Origin: Rhinopithecus roxellana
Taxonomy: Eukaryota; Chordata; Mammalia; Primates; Cercopithecidae
Assembly (NCBI RefSeq): GCF_007565055.1
Contig: NC_044549.1
Span: forward strand, 67,856,882-67,920,881
Length of the DNA: 64,000 bases
Reading direction: 5' to 3'
In this document: positions 47,375 through 57,866 of the stretch, one piece after another
Position numbering within the stretch: the first letter of the stretch is position 1
Layout of the letters: each line of letters starts with the position of its first letter
Program-made: the position numbers and the translations under genes
The notes under the pieces: model-generated
What the model saw: the letters and a program-made list of their open reading frames with translations, nothing else
Databases searched by the model: none
What the model was told of the DNA's origin: nothing

Positions 47375-47455
47375 GGCCAAATTTTCCAAACTTTATTTGA
47401 GCCTCAATTTGTTTATTGGTAAATGATAATATTATATGCCATTTTATGTGATGTA
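47375..47455 (+). mobile_element. MIR-like scrap
   Basis: 'tttatttgagcctcaatttg', followed by 'ttattggtaaatgataata', resembles the MIR core on the + strand. Confidence 0.4.
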
Positions 47456-47978
47456 AGGGTCAAACGGCAGGGGAAAATATATATATATACTTTTCTAGGT
47501 ATATAGTGTGTACAGGAAAATGCTCTGAAAAGTATGATAAATAATGCAAATATTTGAGTCAGATGATTTTAAAGTAATTAATTCAAAATCTATAATTCCT
47601 GAAAGTTTACATTATTTTATAAAGCTTGCTATTCTTGGAGATTTATTTTTAAAACTGGTCAACTATTTTCTTCAAATTCACATTTATTTAGGGTCAGTAG
47701 TTTGCACTTTATAAGTAAACTCCATCTAAATATAACATCTTTGGGGCACTCAGGTATCTTGTCTGCCAAATTAGACTTAATGACCACGTAGTTAATATTT
47801 ATATATTGATAGATATGCCTTTATTTCCTTCCACTCTCTTAGTGAATATGCATACTCCAATCAGATGACCTGAAAAAGTATGCAACATACGCCTGCATCA
47901 ACACAAATCTGTTTTAACTTCTAGAAATGCAATGTATCTGTGTGTAAACTGAATGCACATATTGTATATATGTGCATG
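47456..47978. other. AT-rich interval before the ERVL
   Basis: It has (TA)n patches at 47478-47490 and, just before the LTR remnant, at 47958-47985. No other feature is seen. Confidence 0.4.
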
Positions 47979-48028
47979 TATATATATCCTATTAGTTCTG
48001 TCCCTCCAAGAGAACCCTGACTAATACA
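47979..48028 (+). mobile_element. 5' LTR remnant of ERVL (last 50 bp)
   Basis: 'cctattagttctgtccctcc', followed by 'aagagaaccctgactaatac', is the MLT2-type LTR 3' end. The upstream LTR is missing, and the break is in a TA-rich microsatellite. Confidence 0.8.
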
Positions 48029-48033
48029 GATTT

Positions 48034-48050
48034 TGGTACCAGGAGTGGTT
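48034..48050 (+). promoter_or_regulatory. Primer-binding site, tRNA-Leu-type
   Basis: 'tggtaccaggagtgg' starts 5 bp after the LTR end and complements the 3' end of a tRNA-Leu. The last two bases of the 17-nt site differ ('tt' instead of 'gg'). Confidence 0.8.
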
Positions 48051-48506
48051 CCAGAGGAAGAGAATATTAAAGGATGTAGTTGTTTCATTGGTTTTAGGGT
48101 TTCTGGAGTTGGCTGCTTAATATGATTAGACCCCAAAATGCTAAGGACTCTACTTCTAATAGTATGGAGAACACTGCTTGTCCTTGGAGTGAACTGTTTA
48201 GATAGTTATGCATAATAAATGCATTTGATGCTCCTGATTCACCACGCCTGAGAGGCAAGGAGTTTAGTGACTCTTATGTATAATACCTTTGACCATATGT
48301 GGAGAACCAAAGAACATAAAGAAGCTGGTTGGTTCCTCTTAAGTTCAGTGGACAAAGTGATGAAATAAAATGATGAACTCAGGGATTCTGTGTCCTTCCT
48401 GGTTTCAGAAGGAGATACTGAGCCTCAAATGTGCTGAGATTACCCTAAGAGTGTTATCTCTTGTAGAGAAAGAGCTGAAATTGTGGAAAAACAGACACAA
48501 GCTCTT

Positions 48507-48803
48507 TTTTTTTTTTTTTTGGACAGAGTTTTGCTCTTGTCACCCAGGCTGGAGTGCAATGGTGCAATCTCAGCTCATTGCAACCTCCGCCTCCTGGGTT
48601 CAAGTGATTTGTCCACCTTAGCCTCCCAGGTAGCTAGGATTACAGGTGCCCGCCACTACGACCAGCTAATTTTTTGTATTTTTAGTAAAGATGGGGTTTC
48701 ACCATATTGGTTAGGCTGGTCTTGAACTCCTAATATCAGGTGATCCACCCGCCTCGACCTCCCAAAGTGCTGGGATTAGAGGCGTGAGCCACCATGCCTG
48801 GCC
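48507..48803 (-). mobile_element. Alu SINE, antisense, in the ERVL leader
   Basis: A T tail starting at 48505-48520 is followed by an antisense Alu ending 'gcctggcc'. Target duplications 'agacacaagctctt' (48493-48506) and 'agacacaagttctt' (48804-48817) differ at one base. The 'caggtgatccacccgcctcg' form fits AluS. Confidence 0.95.
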
Positions 48804-48839
48804 AGACACAAGTTCTTATCATGTGAGTAGCTGACCTGC

Positions 48840-49960
48840 AATGAAAGGTGCATGCACAACCTCATCAGGTATCTATTGTTAAAGTGAGGGCATTGATTGG
48901 AAAAGAATGGGACCCTGCAACTTGGAATGGGGATGTGTGAGAGGACCCTGATGAAGCAGGAGACACCGAGTTTGTAAACACTGATGAATCTTTTTTGCCA
49001 GAAGGAACAGCTTCCCCATCCCCAGTAGTGGCAACATCCCCTCCCTGACCCATGTTACCATCAGCCTTTCCACCATTGTCTGAGGAGATAAACCATGCAC
49101 TGCCTGAGGCAACAATGACGGCCTCCCCTGAGGCAGTTACCAGGCAAGATAATGTAGATTTTCCTCAGAAGCCACCCACAATGCCTCTGTTTGCCTCTAG
49201 GCCTATAACTAAAGTCCCAGTGGGCCCCTTGAGTGAGATTGAAAGCGTGACCCATGAGGAGGTATGCTACACTCGAAAAGAACTGTTTGAGTTCTCTAAT
49301 TTATATAAACAGCAATCTGGAGAACAGGCATGGGAATGGATATTAAGGGTGTGGGATAATGGTGGAAGGAACATAGAGTTGGATCAGGCTGAATTTATTG
49401 ATTTGGGCCCACTAAGTGGGGACTCTGCATTTAATGTTGCAGTTTGGGGAGTTAACAGTTTTAATAGTTTATTTTCTTGGTTAGCTGAAATATGGATTAA
49501 AAAATGGCTCACTGTGAGTGATCTGGAAATGCCTGATATCCCTTAGTTTAATGTAGAGGAAGGGATCAAGAGGCTTAAGGAGATTGGGATGGTGAAGTGA
49601 ATTAGTCACCTTAGATCTACTCATCCCAGCTGGGAGGGTCCAGAAGATACACCCTTGCTAAATAGATTTGTGAGGACAGCACCTACATCTTAGAAGAGTA
49701 ATTCTATGTATGTCAGATCCAACACTTGGAACCACAGTCACTCAACTACAAAATTTAAATACAATGGAGGTAATTGGATCCCGAGGTGGCAGGGGCCAAG
49801 TGGCAGCCCTCAACCATCGAAGGCAAGTTGGGCATAGCTACCGTAATTGACAGCAGAGGCAAAGCAGCAATCAGAATAGTGTGACTTGTGTAGAGCTCTG
49901 GCATTGGCTAATTAATCACGGTGTTCAAAAGAAGTGAAATTGATAGGAAGCCTACTGCAT
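48840..49960 (+). pseudogene. gag: ERVL gag remnant
   Basis: The longest open part is 49052-49546 (164 codons). Residues 73-91 ('YTRKELFEFSNLYKQQSGE') and 98-120 ('LRVWDNGGRNIEL', then 'DQAEFIDLG') resemble the capsid part of ERVL Gag. Downstream frames (49560-49960) are closed and Cys-His zinc knuckles are not evident. The Gag start is not resolved. Gag would form the particle core in an intact virus. Confidence 0.7.
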
Positions 49961-50068
49961 TCCTGCTTAAATTATACAAACAGAAAACTTCTAGGTCGAA
50001 TAGACAAAAGACTAATTTGAATTATAAAAACAGAGAATCACGCATGACCCCTCCATCAATTTCCAGAC

Positions 50069-50395
50069 TTGAGCCAGTTTATAGACCCAGAACCCATTGA
50101 AAGAAGGGGAGGCCACGTCCCCTTGAGGAGGAACCCCACTGTATCACCAATAATTTATGCATTGAATCTTTCTCCCATCTTTCCCCAAGGAGACATTCAG
50201 CCTTTTCCTTCCCCAAGGAGACCCAGGGCAACTGTGCACTGGGGAAAGAGAAACGATCAGACATTTCAAGGACTACTAGACACTGGCTCTGCATTGACAT
50301 TGATTCCAGGGGACCCAAAATGTCACTGTGGTCCTCTAGTTAAAGTAGGGGTTTATGGAGGTCATGTAATTAATGGAGTTTTAGTTCAGGTCTGA
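50069..50395 (+). pseudogene. pro: ERVL protease remnant
   Basis: An open run of 108 codons has the aspartic-protease active site 'LLDTGSALTLIPGD' (Asp71-Thr72-Gly73-Ser74). The flap and second half become closed after 50395 at a TGA. As an aspartic protease domain it would act as a dimer to mature Gag-Pol. Confidence 0.8.
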
Positions 50396-50599
50396 CTTAT
50401 AATGGGTCCAGTAAGTCCCTGAACTGATCCTGTGGTCATTTCCCCAGTGCCAGAATGCATAATTGGCATAGACATATTTCGCAGCTGGCAAAACCCTCAC
50501 ATTGGTTCCCTGACCGATAGGGTGAGGGCTATTATGGTGGGAAAGGCCAAATGGAAGCCATTAGAGTTGCCTCTACCTAGAAAAATAGTAAATAAAAAA

Positions 50600-51300
50600 T
50601 AATCTCCCATCCCTGGAGGGATTGCAGAGATTAGTGCCACCATGAAGGACTTAAACTATACAGGGGTGGTGATTGCCACCATATCCCCATTCAACTCTCC
50701 CATTTAGCCTGTGCAGAAGACCAATGGATCTTGGATAATGACTGTGGATTATCATAAGCTTAACCAAGTGGTAACTCCAATTCCAGCTGCTGTACTAGAT
50801 GCAGTTTCATTGCTTGAGCCAATTAATACATCTCCTTGTACCTGGTATGCAGCCATTGACTTGGCAAATGCCTTTTACTCCATTCCTGGCCATAAGGGGC
50901 ACCAGAAGCAATTTGCCCTCAGCTGGCAAGGCTGGCAATATACCTTTGCTGTCCTACCTTAGGGGTATCTCAATTCTCCTGCTTTGTGTCATAAGCTTGT
51001 TTGGAGAGACCTTGGTAGGTTTTCCCTTCTGCAAGATATCACAGTGGTCCATTACATTGATGACATTATGCCAATTGGATCCAGTGGGCAAGAAGTAGCA
51101 GACACACTGGACTTATTGGTGAGACATTTGTGTGCCAGAGAATGGGAAATAAATCTGACTAAAAATCAGGGATCTTCTACCTCAGTAAAATTTCTAGGGG
51201 TCCAGTGCCGTGGGGCTGGTCAAGATATTCCTTTTAAAGTAAAGGACGAGTTGCTGCATTTGGCTCCACTACAACCAAGAAAGAGGCACAACGCCTAATG
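50600..51300 (+). pseudogene. pol: ERVL reverse transcriptase remnant
   Basis: Two open runs in the same frame, 50711-50962 and 50984-51298, are separated by an in-frame TAG at 50960-50962. The first has 'GSWIMTVDYHKLNQV' and the motif A Asp in 'AAIDLANAFYSIP' (D50). The second has the YxDD box 'HYIDDIM' (D26-D27) and 'VKFLGVQCRGAGQDIPF'. Both catalytic Asp motifs are therefore kept. Frames close after 51298. Confidence 0.85.
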
Positions 51301-51779
51301 GGCCTATTTGGATTTTGGAGGCAACACATTCCTCACTTTTCATGTGTTACTCCATCCCATTTACTGAGTGATCTGAAAGGCTGCTAGTTTTGAGTGGGGT
51401 CCAGAACAGAAGAAGGCTCTGCAACAGGCTGCTGTGCAAGCTGCTCTGCCACTTGGCCCATATGACCCAGAAAATCCAATGAAGCTTGAGGTGTCTGTGG
51501 GCAGATAGGGATGCTGTTTAGAGCCTTTGGCAGGCTCCCACAGGTGAATCACAGTGGAGGCCTCTAGGATTTTAGAACAAGGGGCTGCCATCTTCTGCAG
51601 ATAACTACTCTCCTTTTGAGAGACAGCTCTTGGTCTGTTACTGGACTTTGGTGGAAACTGAACGTTTGACTATGGGTCATTAAGTCACTATGCGACCTGA
51701 ACTGCATATCATAAACTGGGTGCTTCCTGACCCATCTAGCTATACAGCAGCATTCCATCACCAAATGGAAGTCGTATAG

Positions 51780-52260
51780 AAGTGATTGGGTTCAAGCAGG
51801 TCCTGAAGGCACAGGTAAGTTACATGAAGAATTGGCTCAAATGCCCATGGTCTCCACTCCTGCCACCCTGCCTTCTCACCCCCAGCCTGCACCAATCACC
51901 TCATGGGGAGTTAGCTCCCTATGATCAGTTGACAGAAGAGAAGACTAGGGCCTGGTTCACAGATGGTTCTCTACGATATGCAGGCACCACCCAAAAGTGG
52001 ACAGTGGCAGCACTACAGCCCTTCCTTCTAGGATATCCCTAAAGGGCAGTGGTGAAGAGAAATCATCCCAGTGGGAAGAATTTCGAGCAGTACACATGGT
52101 TGTACACTCTGCATGGAAGGAGAAATGGCCACATGTGCAATTATATACTGATTCATAGGCTGTAGCCAATGGTTTGGCTGGATGGTCAGGGACTTGGAAG
52201 AAACATAGTTGGAAAATTGCTGACAAAGAAATTTGGGGAAGAGGTATGTGAATGGACCTC
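51780..52260 (+). pseudogene. pol: ERVL RNase H remnant
   Basis: The segment 51782-52042 (86 codons) contains 'EKTRAWFTDGSLRYAG', where 'FTDGS' (D61) is the first catalytic Asp motif. Around 52145-52260 a different frame continues with 'YTDS' and a stop, then 'AVANGLAGWSGTWKK', the second part of the domain. A frameshift lies between them. Confidence 0.75.
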
Positions 52261-52429
52261 TCTGAGTGGTCAAAAACTATGAAGATATTTGTATCCCATG
52301 TGAGGGCTCACCAGTTGTTGACTTCAGCAGAGCAGGAGTTAAATAATCAAGTGGACAGGATGACCCGTTCTGTGGACAACACTCAGCCTCTTTCCCCATT
52401 CACACCTGTCATTGCCCAATAGGCCCAGG

Positions 52430-53010
52430 AACAAAGTGGCCGTGGTAGCAGGAATTGAGGTGATGCATGGACTCAGCAACATGGACTTCCATTCACCAAG
52501 GCTGACTTGGCTATGGCCACTGCTGAGTGCCCAGTTTGCCAGCAGCACAGACCACGCTGAGCCCTTGATAGGGCACCATTCCTTGGGGTGATCATACAGC
52601 TAGCTACCTAGTTGATTATATTGGACCTCTGCCATGATGGAAAGGGCAGAGGTTTGTCCTCACTGGAATAGACACTTACTCTGGATATGCGTTTGCCTAT
52701 CCGGCATGCAATGCTTCTGCCAAGACTACCATCCATGGACTCATGGAATGCCTTATCCACCATCATGGTATTTCATATAGCATAGCCTCTGACCAAGATG
52801 CTCACTTTACAGCTAAAGGAGTGCAACAGTGGGGTCACACCCATGGAAGTCATTGGTCTTACCATGGTCCCCATAATCCTAAAGCAGTTGGATTGACAGA
52901 ACAGTGGAATGGCCTTTTGAAGTCACAGTTATAAGACCAACTAGGTGACAATACTTTCCAGGGCTGGGTCAAAGTTCTTCAGAAAGCCGTTTATGCTCTA
53001 AATCACCATC
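52430..53010 (+). pseudogene. pol: ERVL integrase remnant with complete DD35E
   Basis: After a TGA at 52635-52637 an open run continues to 52934. It has the first core Asp at 52671-52673 ('TGIDTYSGYA'), the second in 'SIASDQDAHF' (Asp codon 52791-52793) and the Glu in 'VGLTEQWNG', 36 codons later, so D,D-35-E is intact. The N-terminal zinc-binding part (52440-52560) is damaged, though 'CPVCQQH'-like text remains in one frame. It is inactive because of the stops. Confidence 0.8.
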
Positions 53011-53039
53011 CAATACATGGTACTGTTTCTCCCACAGCC

Positions 53040-53560
53040 AGGATTTGTGGGTCAAAGAATCAAGAGGTGGAAGTGATCCACTAGCAAAACTTTTGCTTCC
53101 TATTCCCATGACATCACATTCTAGAGGTCTTAGTTCCAGAGGGAGGAATGCTGCCACCAGGAGACATGACAGTGATTTCACTAAACTGGAAGATTGCCAC
53201 CTGGACACTTTAGGGTCTTCCTACCTTTAAGTCAACAGGCTAAGAAGGGAGTTACAGTGTTGGCTAGGATGATTGACCCAGACTATCAAGATGAAATCAG
53301 CCTACTACTCTACCACGGAGATAAGGAAGAGTATGCATGGAATACAGGAGATCCATTAGGGTGTCTTAGTATTACCATGGCCTGTGATTAAGGTCAGTGG
53401 GAAACTCTAACAGCCTAGTCCAGGCAGGACTACAAACGCCCCTCAGGAATGAAGGTTTGGGTCACCCCACTAGGAAAAAAACCACGACCTGCTGAGGTGC
53501 TTGCTGAAGGCAAAGGGAATACAGAATGGGTAGTAGAAGAAGGTAATAATCGATACCAGC
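53040..53560 (+). pseudogene. ERVL dUTPase remnant
   Basis: The piece at 53194-53391 (65 codons) has 'LPLSQQAKKGVTVLARMID' and 'PDYQDEISLLLYH', a dUTPase motif-3-like block, and 'TGDPLGCL' later. An adjoining frame (53045-53230) gives the preceding part, so a frameshift separates them. A dUTPase after integrase is a hallmark of HERV-L. It would hydrolyse dUTP and limit uracil in viral DNA. Confidence 0.75.
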
Positions 53561-53575
53561 TATGACCACATGACC

Positions 53576-53619
53576 AGCATATTTAAAAATCATAAGAAGC
53601 ATATTTAAAAATCATAAAG
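53576..53619. repeat. 22-bp tandem duplication at ERVL 3' side
   Basis: The unit 'agcatatttaaaaatcataa' plus two bases occurs twice (53576-53597 and 53598-53619), differing only at the last two positions. Confidence 0.9.
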
Positions 53620-53622
53620 CAC

Positions 53623-53698
53623 CAACTATAGATCTGTTGTATATCTACATGTCACAGTGATCCCGTGACAATGGTGGTCCTGTGTAGTATTGCTTTTT
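53623..53698 (+). repeat. 76-bp direct repeat, copy A
   Basis: Begins 'caactatagatctgttgtat' and ends 'tagtattgcttttt'. It is repeated at 54641-54716 with two differences (G to A at two positions). Copy A follows ERVL dUTPase text. Confidence 0.95.
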
Positions 53699-53705
53699 AC
53701 TGCGT

Positions 53706-53866
53706 GACTATATATATACATCCTATTAGTGTGTGTGTGTATATATATGTATATTCCCCTTCATGTGTGTGTATATGTATATGTGTGTGTATATGTGTGT
53801 GTATATGTATATGTGTATGTGTGTATATGTATATACACAAACGCACACACACATATGAAGGGGAGT
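53706..53866. repeat. TA/TG microsatellite with inverted LTR-end halves
   Basis: A sense LTR-end piece ('tatatacatcctattagt') is followed by (TG/TA)n. At 53756-53772 'ccccttcatgtgtgtgt' is mirrored by 'acacacacatatgaagggg' at 53846-53864, so the array forms a palindrome with arms of about 17-19 bp. Confidence 0.85.
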
Positions 53867-54240
53867 TTATTAAGTATTAACTTTCACAATCACAGAATCC
53901 CACAATAGGCCATCTGTAAGCTGAGGAGCAAGGAGAGCTAGCCTAACTCCCAAAACTGAAGAACTTGGAGTCTGATGTTCCAGGACAGGAAGCATCCAAC
54001 ATGGGAGAAAGATGTAGGCTGGGAGGCTAGGCCCGTCATCTCCTTTCATGTTTTTCTGCCTGCTTTACATTCACTGGCAGCTGATTAGATTGTGCCCACT
54101 TGATGAAAGGTGGATCTGCCTTCCCCAGCCCACTGGCTCAAATATTAATCTCTTTTGGCAACACCCTCACAGGCTCACACAAGATCAATACTTCGTATCT
54201 TTCAATCAAATCAAGTTGACACTTAGTATTAACCATCACA
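53846..54240 (-). mobile_element. MLT2-type LTR, antisense, inside the ERVL 3' end
   Basis: The antisense LTR runs from 'gaaggggagtttattaagta' to the LTR 5' terminus 'gtattaaccatcaca' at 54240. It contains 'ggctgggaggctaggcccgt', 'ctggcagctgattagattgt' and 'aatcaaatcaagttgacact'. It is inverted relative to the rest of the provirus. Confidence 0.85.
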
Positions 54241-54577
54241 AGTCTACTCCTTGTCAACTTGAACCCGTACACATCTCCTGGGATCATACATAATCTTCAA
54301 ATAAAGACAATAAGGTCAAAATTATGCCTAACATAATACAATGATCCTTCATGCATCTGGGAACACACCAATTCCCAACCCAAATACTATTACATAAAGT
54401 TACCAATACTTAATGCTGATATGAAGTCAATACATCTTATGTCACATGAAAAAAGAGAAAGGAAATAAAATGAAGATATTTTCTTAGTACAAGTGTACAC
54501 ATGCACAAACATGTTTTTAACAAAAGAAGGGGGAAATACTCATGAGAATTACAGTCCTCATTTCTGCAGCTGGTCGT
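54241..54577. other. Unassigned segment between inverted LTR and LTR end
   Basis: AT-rich text beyond the 5' terminus of the inverted LTR. It could be ERVL-internal DNA in antisense or host flank. No frame and no named repeat. Confidence 0.4.
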
Positions 54578-54627
54578 GTGGAGATATATATATCTCCTAT
54601 TAGTTCTGTCCCTCTAAGAGAGCCCTA
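54578..54627 (+). mobile_element. LTR 3'-end remnant, sense
   Basis: 'ctcctattagttctgtccct', then 'ctaagagagccctactacag', is the ERVL LTR 3' end in sense orientation, like 47979-48028. It is followed, 13 bp later, by copy B of the 76-bp repeat. Confidence 0.8.
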
Positions 54628-54640
54628 CTACAGTGAAAGA

Positions 54641-54716
54641 CAACTATAGATCTGTTGTATATCTACATGTCACAGTGATCCCGTGACAATGGTAGTCCTG
54701 TATAGTATTGCTTTTT
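54641..54716 (+). repeat. 76-bp direct repeat, copy B
   Basis: Matches 53623-53698 at 74 of 76 positions. It lies after a sense LTR end, at the start of presumably host DNA. Confidence 0.95.
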
Positions 54717-55769
54717 GCTTCTAGGTTGTGGCATGTCTTGGAGTGAGCCATCTAGGGAAACTGCCAATGATTCTTTACATGTAAAGGTGAATCTCTTGTA
54801 GAAAATTCTCTCAGCATCTTAAGACACCATCATCTGAATGTGATTTAAACTCTTTTTCAGACATATAGATCGACAGTCATCATTTTCAGCCCCTCAGGGT
54901 GCAGGCCATTTACCAAAATGACAATAGCATTAAACTTATTGCTATTATTGGTATTAATAGCTCTAATAATATCTACCTGATGACTTCAATGCTGAATTAC
55001 CCCAGGGCTAGTGAGAAGTAATGAGCTAAAATGATCATAAAGCCCTTTTCAAATATTTCAGGTAGTATAAAATTATTACAAATGGCAAGGTAGGTGTTGC
55101 ACATTCTCTATGAAACAACGGGTGTCAGCCAGATAAGAAGAAAGCAACATTAGCTTTGAAAGTGGCACTGGGGACCCTGGGTATCAGCCCTCCCTGAAGT
55201 TTTGTTTCAAAAATCAGTGTTACTAGGCCCACTTTCAAAAATGAAATGGGAATCATTTTCCTAGGGATAAGGAAGTGAGAAGATGTGCCATTCTCAACCT
55301 GAACAATGCCTTATTATATTTCTCTGGCTGTTCTTACCATCTTCAGCATTTCTTCTCACTTGCAAACAGTGCGGCCAAGGTGTCGTCACCAAACGCTTTT
55401 AGGTATGCCCATAACTATAAGCTCGGCAGCCAGTTACTAAAGGTAAAGCATAATTGTGCCTGATTTAAAGACAGTAGCAAAAACCTCTTTACCTGCTAGA
55501 TATGGGAATTAAACAAGTAAACTGTGAGAGACTAGGACACTGATAATCTGGAGATTTGGTATAAGCAAAACTAATTCCTAGTTATGGGAACACTCTAAAG
55601 CTCTAAAAAATGAAACTAGAAATACTTACATAAACTATGCAGTTCTAATGAAACTTAAAAGAGGTTATGCATATAAAAGCTTTTCTTAACTAGTAAATTG
55701 CCAAGCGTTTTAAAATACGGATTGTTTATATGGAATACAGCATTTGACAATACTGTTTAAGGAGTCTTG
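54717..55769. other. Unique-looking interval
   Basis: No transposon or gene recognised. The small frame 55275-55463 (62 codons) has no motif. Confidence 0.35.
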
Positions 55770-55860
55770 CAGTCCATGGTTCCAATACCAACTTGCTCCA
55801 TGGATTAGCTCTGTGACATTGCAAAGGTCATATAATTCCTCTCAGTCTCAATTTCTTATA
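55770..55860 (+). mobile_element. MIR SINE fragment
   Basis: 'ggattagctctgtgacattg', 'caaaggtcatataattcctc' and 'agtctcaatttcttataag' follow the MIR core and end exactly where the L1 begins. Confidence 0.7.
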
Positions 55861-56510
55861 AGAAAATGAAAGAGTTCAGACTGGGTGGAGCCCATCGCAG
55901 TGCCACAAAGCCACTGCAGCCAGACTGCCTGTCTGGATTCCTCCTCTCTGGGCAGGTCATCTCTGAAAAAATAGCAGCAGCCCCAGTCAGGGCTTATAGA
56001 CAAAACTCTCATCTCCTTGGGAAAGAGCACCTGGGGGAAGGGGCACAGCTTCAGCACACTTAAACATTCCTGCCTGCCAGCTCTGAAAAGAGCAGCGGAT
56101 CTCCCAAAACACAGTGCTCGAGCTCTGCTAAGGAACAGAATGCCTCCTCAAGTGGGTCCCTGACCCCCGTGTCTCTTAACAGGAAGACAGACACTCCCAG
56201 CAGAGGACAACGAACACCTCATACAGGAAAGCTCTGGCTGGCATCTGGCGGGTACCCTCTGGAATTAAGCTTCCAGAGGAAGAATGAGGCAGAAATCTAG
56301 CTGTTCTTCAGCCTCTCCTGGTGATACCCAGGCAATCAGGGTCTGGAGTGGACCTCCAGAAAACTCCAGCAGACCTGCAGCACAGGGGCCTGTTAGAAGG
56401 AAAACTAACAAACAGAAAACAAAAGTGTCAACATTAACAAAAAGGACAACCACACAAAAACCTCCTCATCTGAAGATCACCAACATCAAAGACCAAAGGC
56501 AGATAAATCC

Positions 56511-57530
56511 ATGAAGATGATGAAAAAACAGCACAAAAAGGTTGAATATTCCAAAAAACAGAATGTCCCTTCTCTTCCAAAGGATCACAACTCCTCGCCA
56601 GCAAGGGAAAAAAACTGGATGGAGAATGAGTTTGATGAATTGACAGCAGTAGGTTTCAGAAAATGGGTAATAACAAACTCCCCTGAGCTAAAGGAGCATG
56701 TCTAACCCAATGCAAGGAAACTAAGAACCCCGATAAAAGGTTACAGGGACTGCTAACTGAATAACCAGCTTTGATAGGAACATAAATGACCTGATGGAGC
56801 TGAAAAACACAGCATGAGAACTTCGTGAAGCATACACAAGCATCAATAACCAAATCAATCAAGCTGAAGAAAGGATACCAGAGATGGGAGATCAACTTAA
56901 TGACATAAAGCGTGAAGATAAGATTAGAGAAAAAAGAATAAAAAGGAACAAACAAAATCTCCAAGAAATATGGGACTATGTGAAAAGACCAAACTTACGA
57001 TTGATTGGTGTACCTGAAAGTGATGGAGAGAATGGAACCAAGTTGGAAAATGCACTTCAGAATGTTATCCAGGAGGGCTTCCCCAACCTAGCAAGACAAG
57101 CCAACATTTAAATTCAGGAAATACAAAGAGCACCTCAAAGATACTCCTTGAGAAGAACAACCCCAAGACACATAATTGTCAGATTCACCAAGGTTGAAAT
57201 GAAGAAAAAAAATGTTAAGGGCAGCCAGAGAAAGGTCAGGTTACCCACAAAGGAATGCCTGTCAGACTAACAGTAGATCTCTCTGCAGAAACCCTACAAG
57301 CCAGAAGACAGTGGGGACCAGTAATCAACATTCTTAAGAGTTTTCAACTCAGAATTTCATATCCAGTCAAACTAAGCTTCATAAGTTAAGGAGAAATAAA
57401 ATCCTTTACAGACAAGCAAGTGCTGAGGGATTTTTTCACCACCAAGTCTGCCTTACAGGAGCTCCTGAAGGAAGCACTAGATATGGAAAGGAAAAACTGG
57501 TACCAGCCACTGCAAAGAAATATCAAAATG
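56511..57530 (+). pseudogene. L1 ORF1 pseudogene (outer element)
   Basis: It starts at ATG 56511 ('MKMMKKQHKKVEYSKKQ') with the usual L1 ORF1p N-terminus. The open piece to 56705 ends in a frameshift near 'gagcatgtctaaccc', where one T of the usual 'gttcta' appears lost. 56884-57111 is another open piece ('KRPNLRLIGVPESDGENGTK'), corresponding to the RRM region. Coiled-coil, RRM and CTD order is kept. It could not make a full protein. Confidence 0.88.
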
Positions 57531-57596
57531 TAAATTCCATCGTCACTATGAAGAAACTGCATCAACTAATGGGCAAAATAACCAGCTAGCATCATA

Positions 57597-57866
57597 ATGA
57601 CAGGATCAAATTCACACATAACAATATTAACCTTAAATGTAAGCAAGCTAAATGCCTCAATTAAGAGACACAGACTGGCAAATTGGATACAGAGTCAAGA
57701 CCCATCAATGTGCTATATTCAGGAGACCCATCTCATTTGCAAAGACGCACATAGACTCAAAATGAAGGGATGAAGGAAGATTTACCAAGAAAATGGAAAG
57801 CCAAAAAAAAAAAAAAAAAAAAAAAAAGGAGAGTTTGCAATCCCAGTTTCTGATAAAACAGACTTT
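57597..57866 (+). pseudogene. L1 ORF2 start (outer element), cut
   Basis: 'atgacaggatcaaattcaca' at 57597 is the ORF2 start of the outer L1, coding the first part of the endonuclease. It contains an A25 expansion (57803-57827) and is cut at 57866 by the nested L1. Confidence 0.85.
57803..57827. repeat. A25 run in L1 ORF2
   Basis: An expanded A run at a place where L1 ORF2 has a short A-rich patch. It is not a poly(A) tail, because ORF2 text resumes after it ('gagtttgcaatcccagtttc'). Confidence 0.9.

Larger units (their letters stand above)
47979..53698 (+). mobile_element. HERV-L-type (ERVL, class III) provirus
   Basis: The order is LTR remnant, tRNA-Leu primer site, leader, gag, protease, RT, RNase H, integrase and dUTPase. 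A dUTPase after integrase and the absence of an env are characteristic of HERV-L. Most domains keep their key residues, but stops and frameshifts separate them, so it is not able to encode a virus. An Alu (48507-48803) lies in the leader. The 5' LTR is reduced to its last 50 bp and the 3' end is rearranged. Confidence 0.9.
55862..57866 (+). mobile_element. 5'-truncated primate L1, host of a nested L1
   Basis: It starts inside the L1 5'UTR (the part near the 'actgcagccagactgcct' block) and runs through ORF1 to the first 270 bp of ORF2, where the nested element at 57867 interrupts it. The rest should lie beyond 64000. Frames are broken by stops. Confidence 0.9.

Noticed and set aside
57803..57830. 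A25 run as the poly(A) tail of the outer L1
   Set aside because: ORF2 text continues after it, so the run is internal; the outer L1 has no 3'UTR here.
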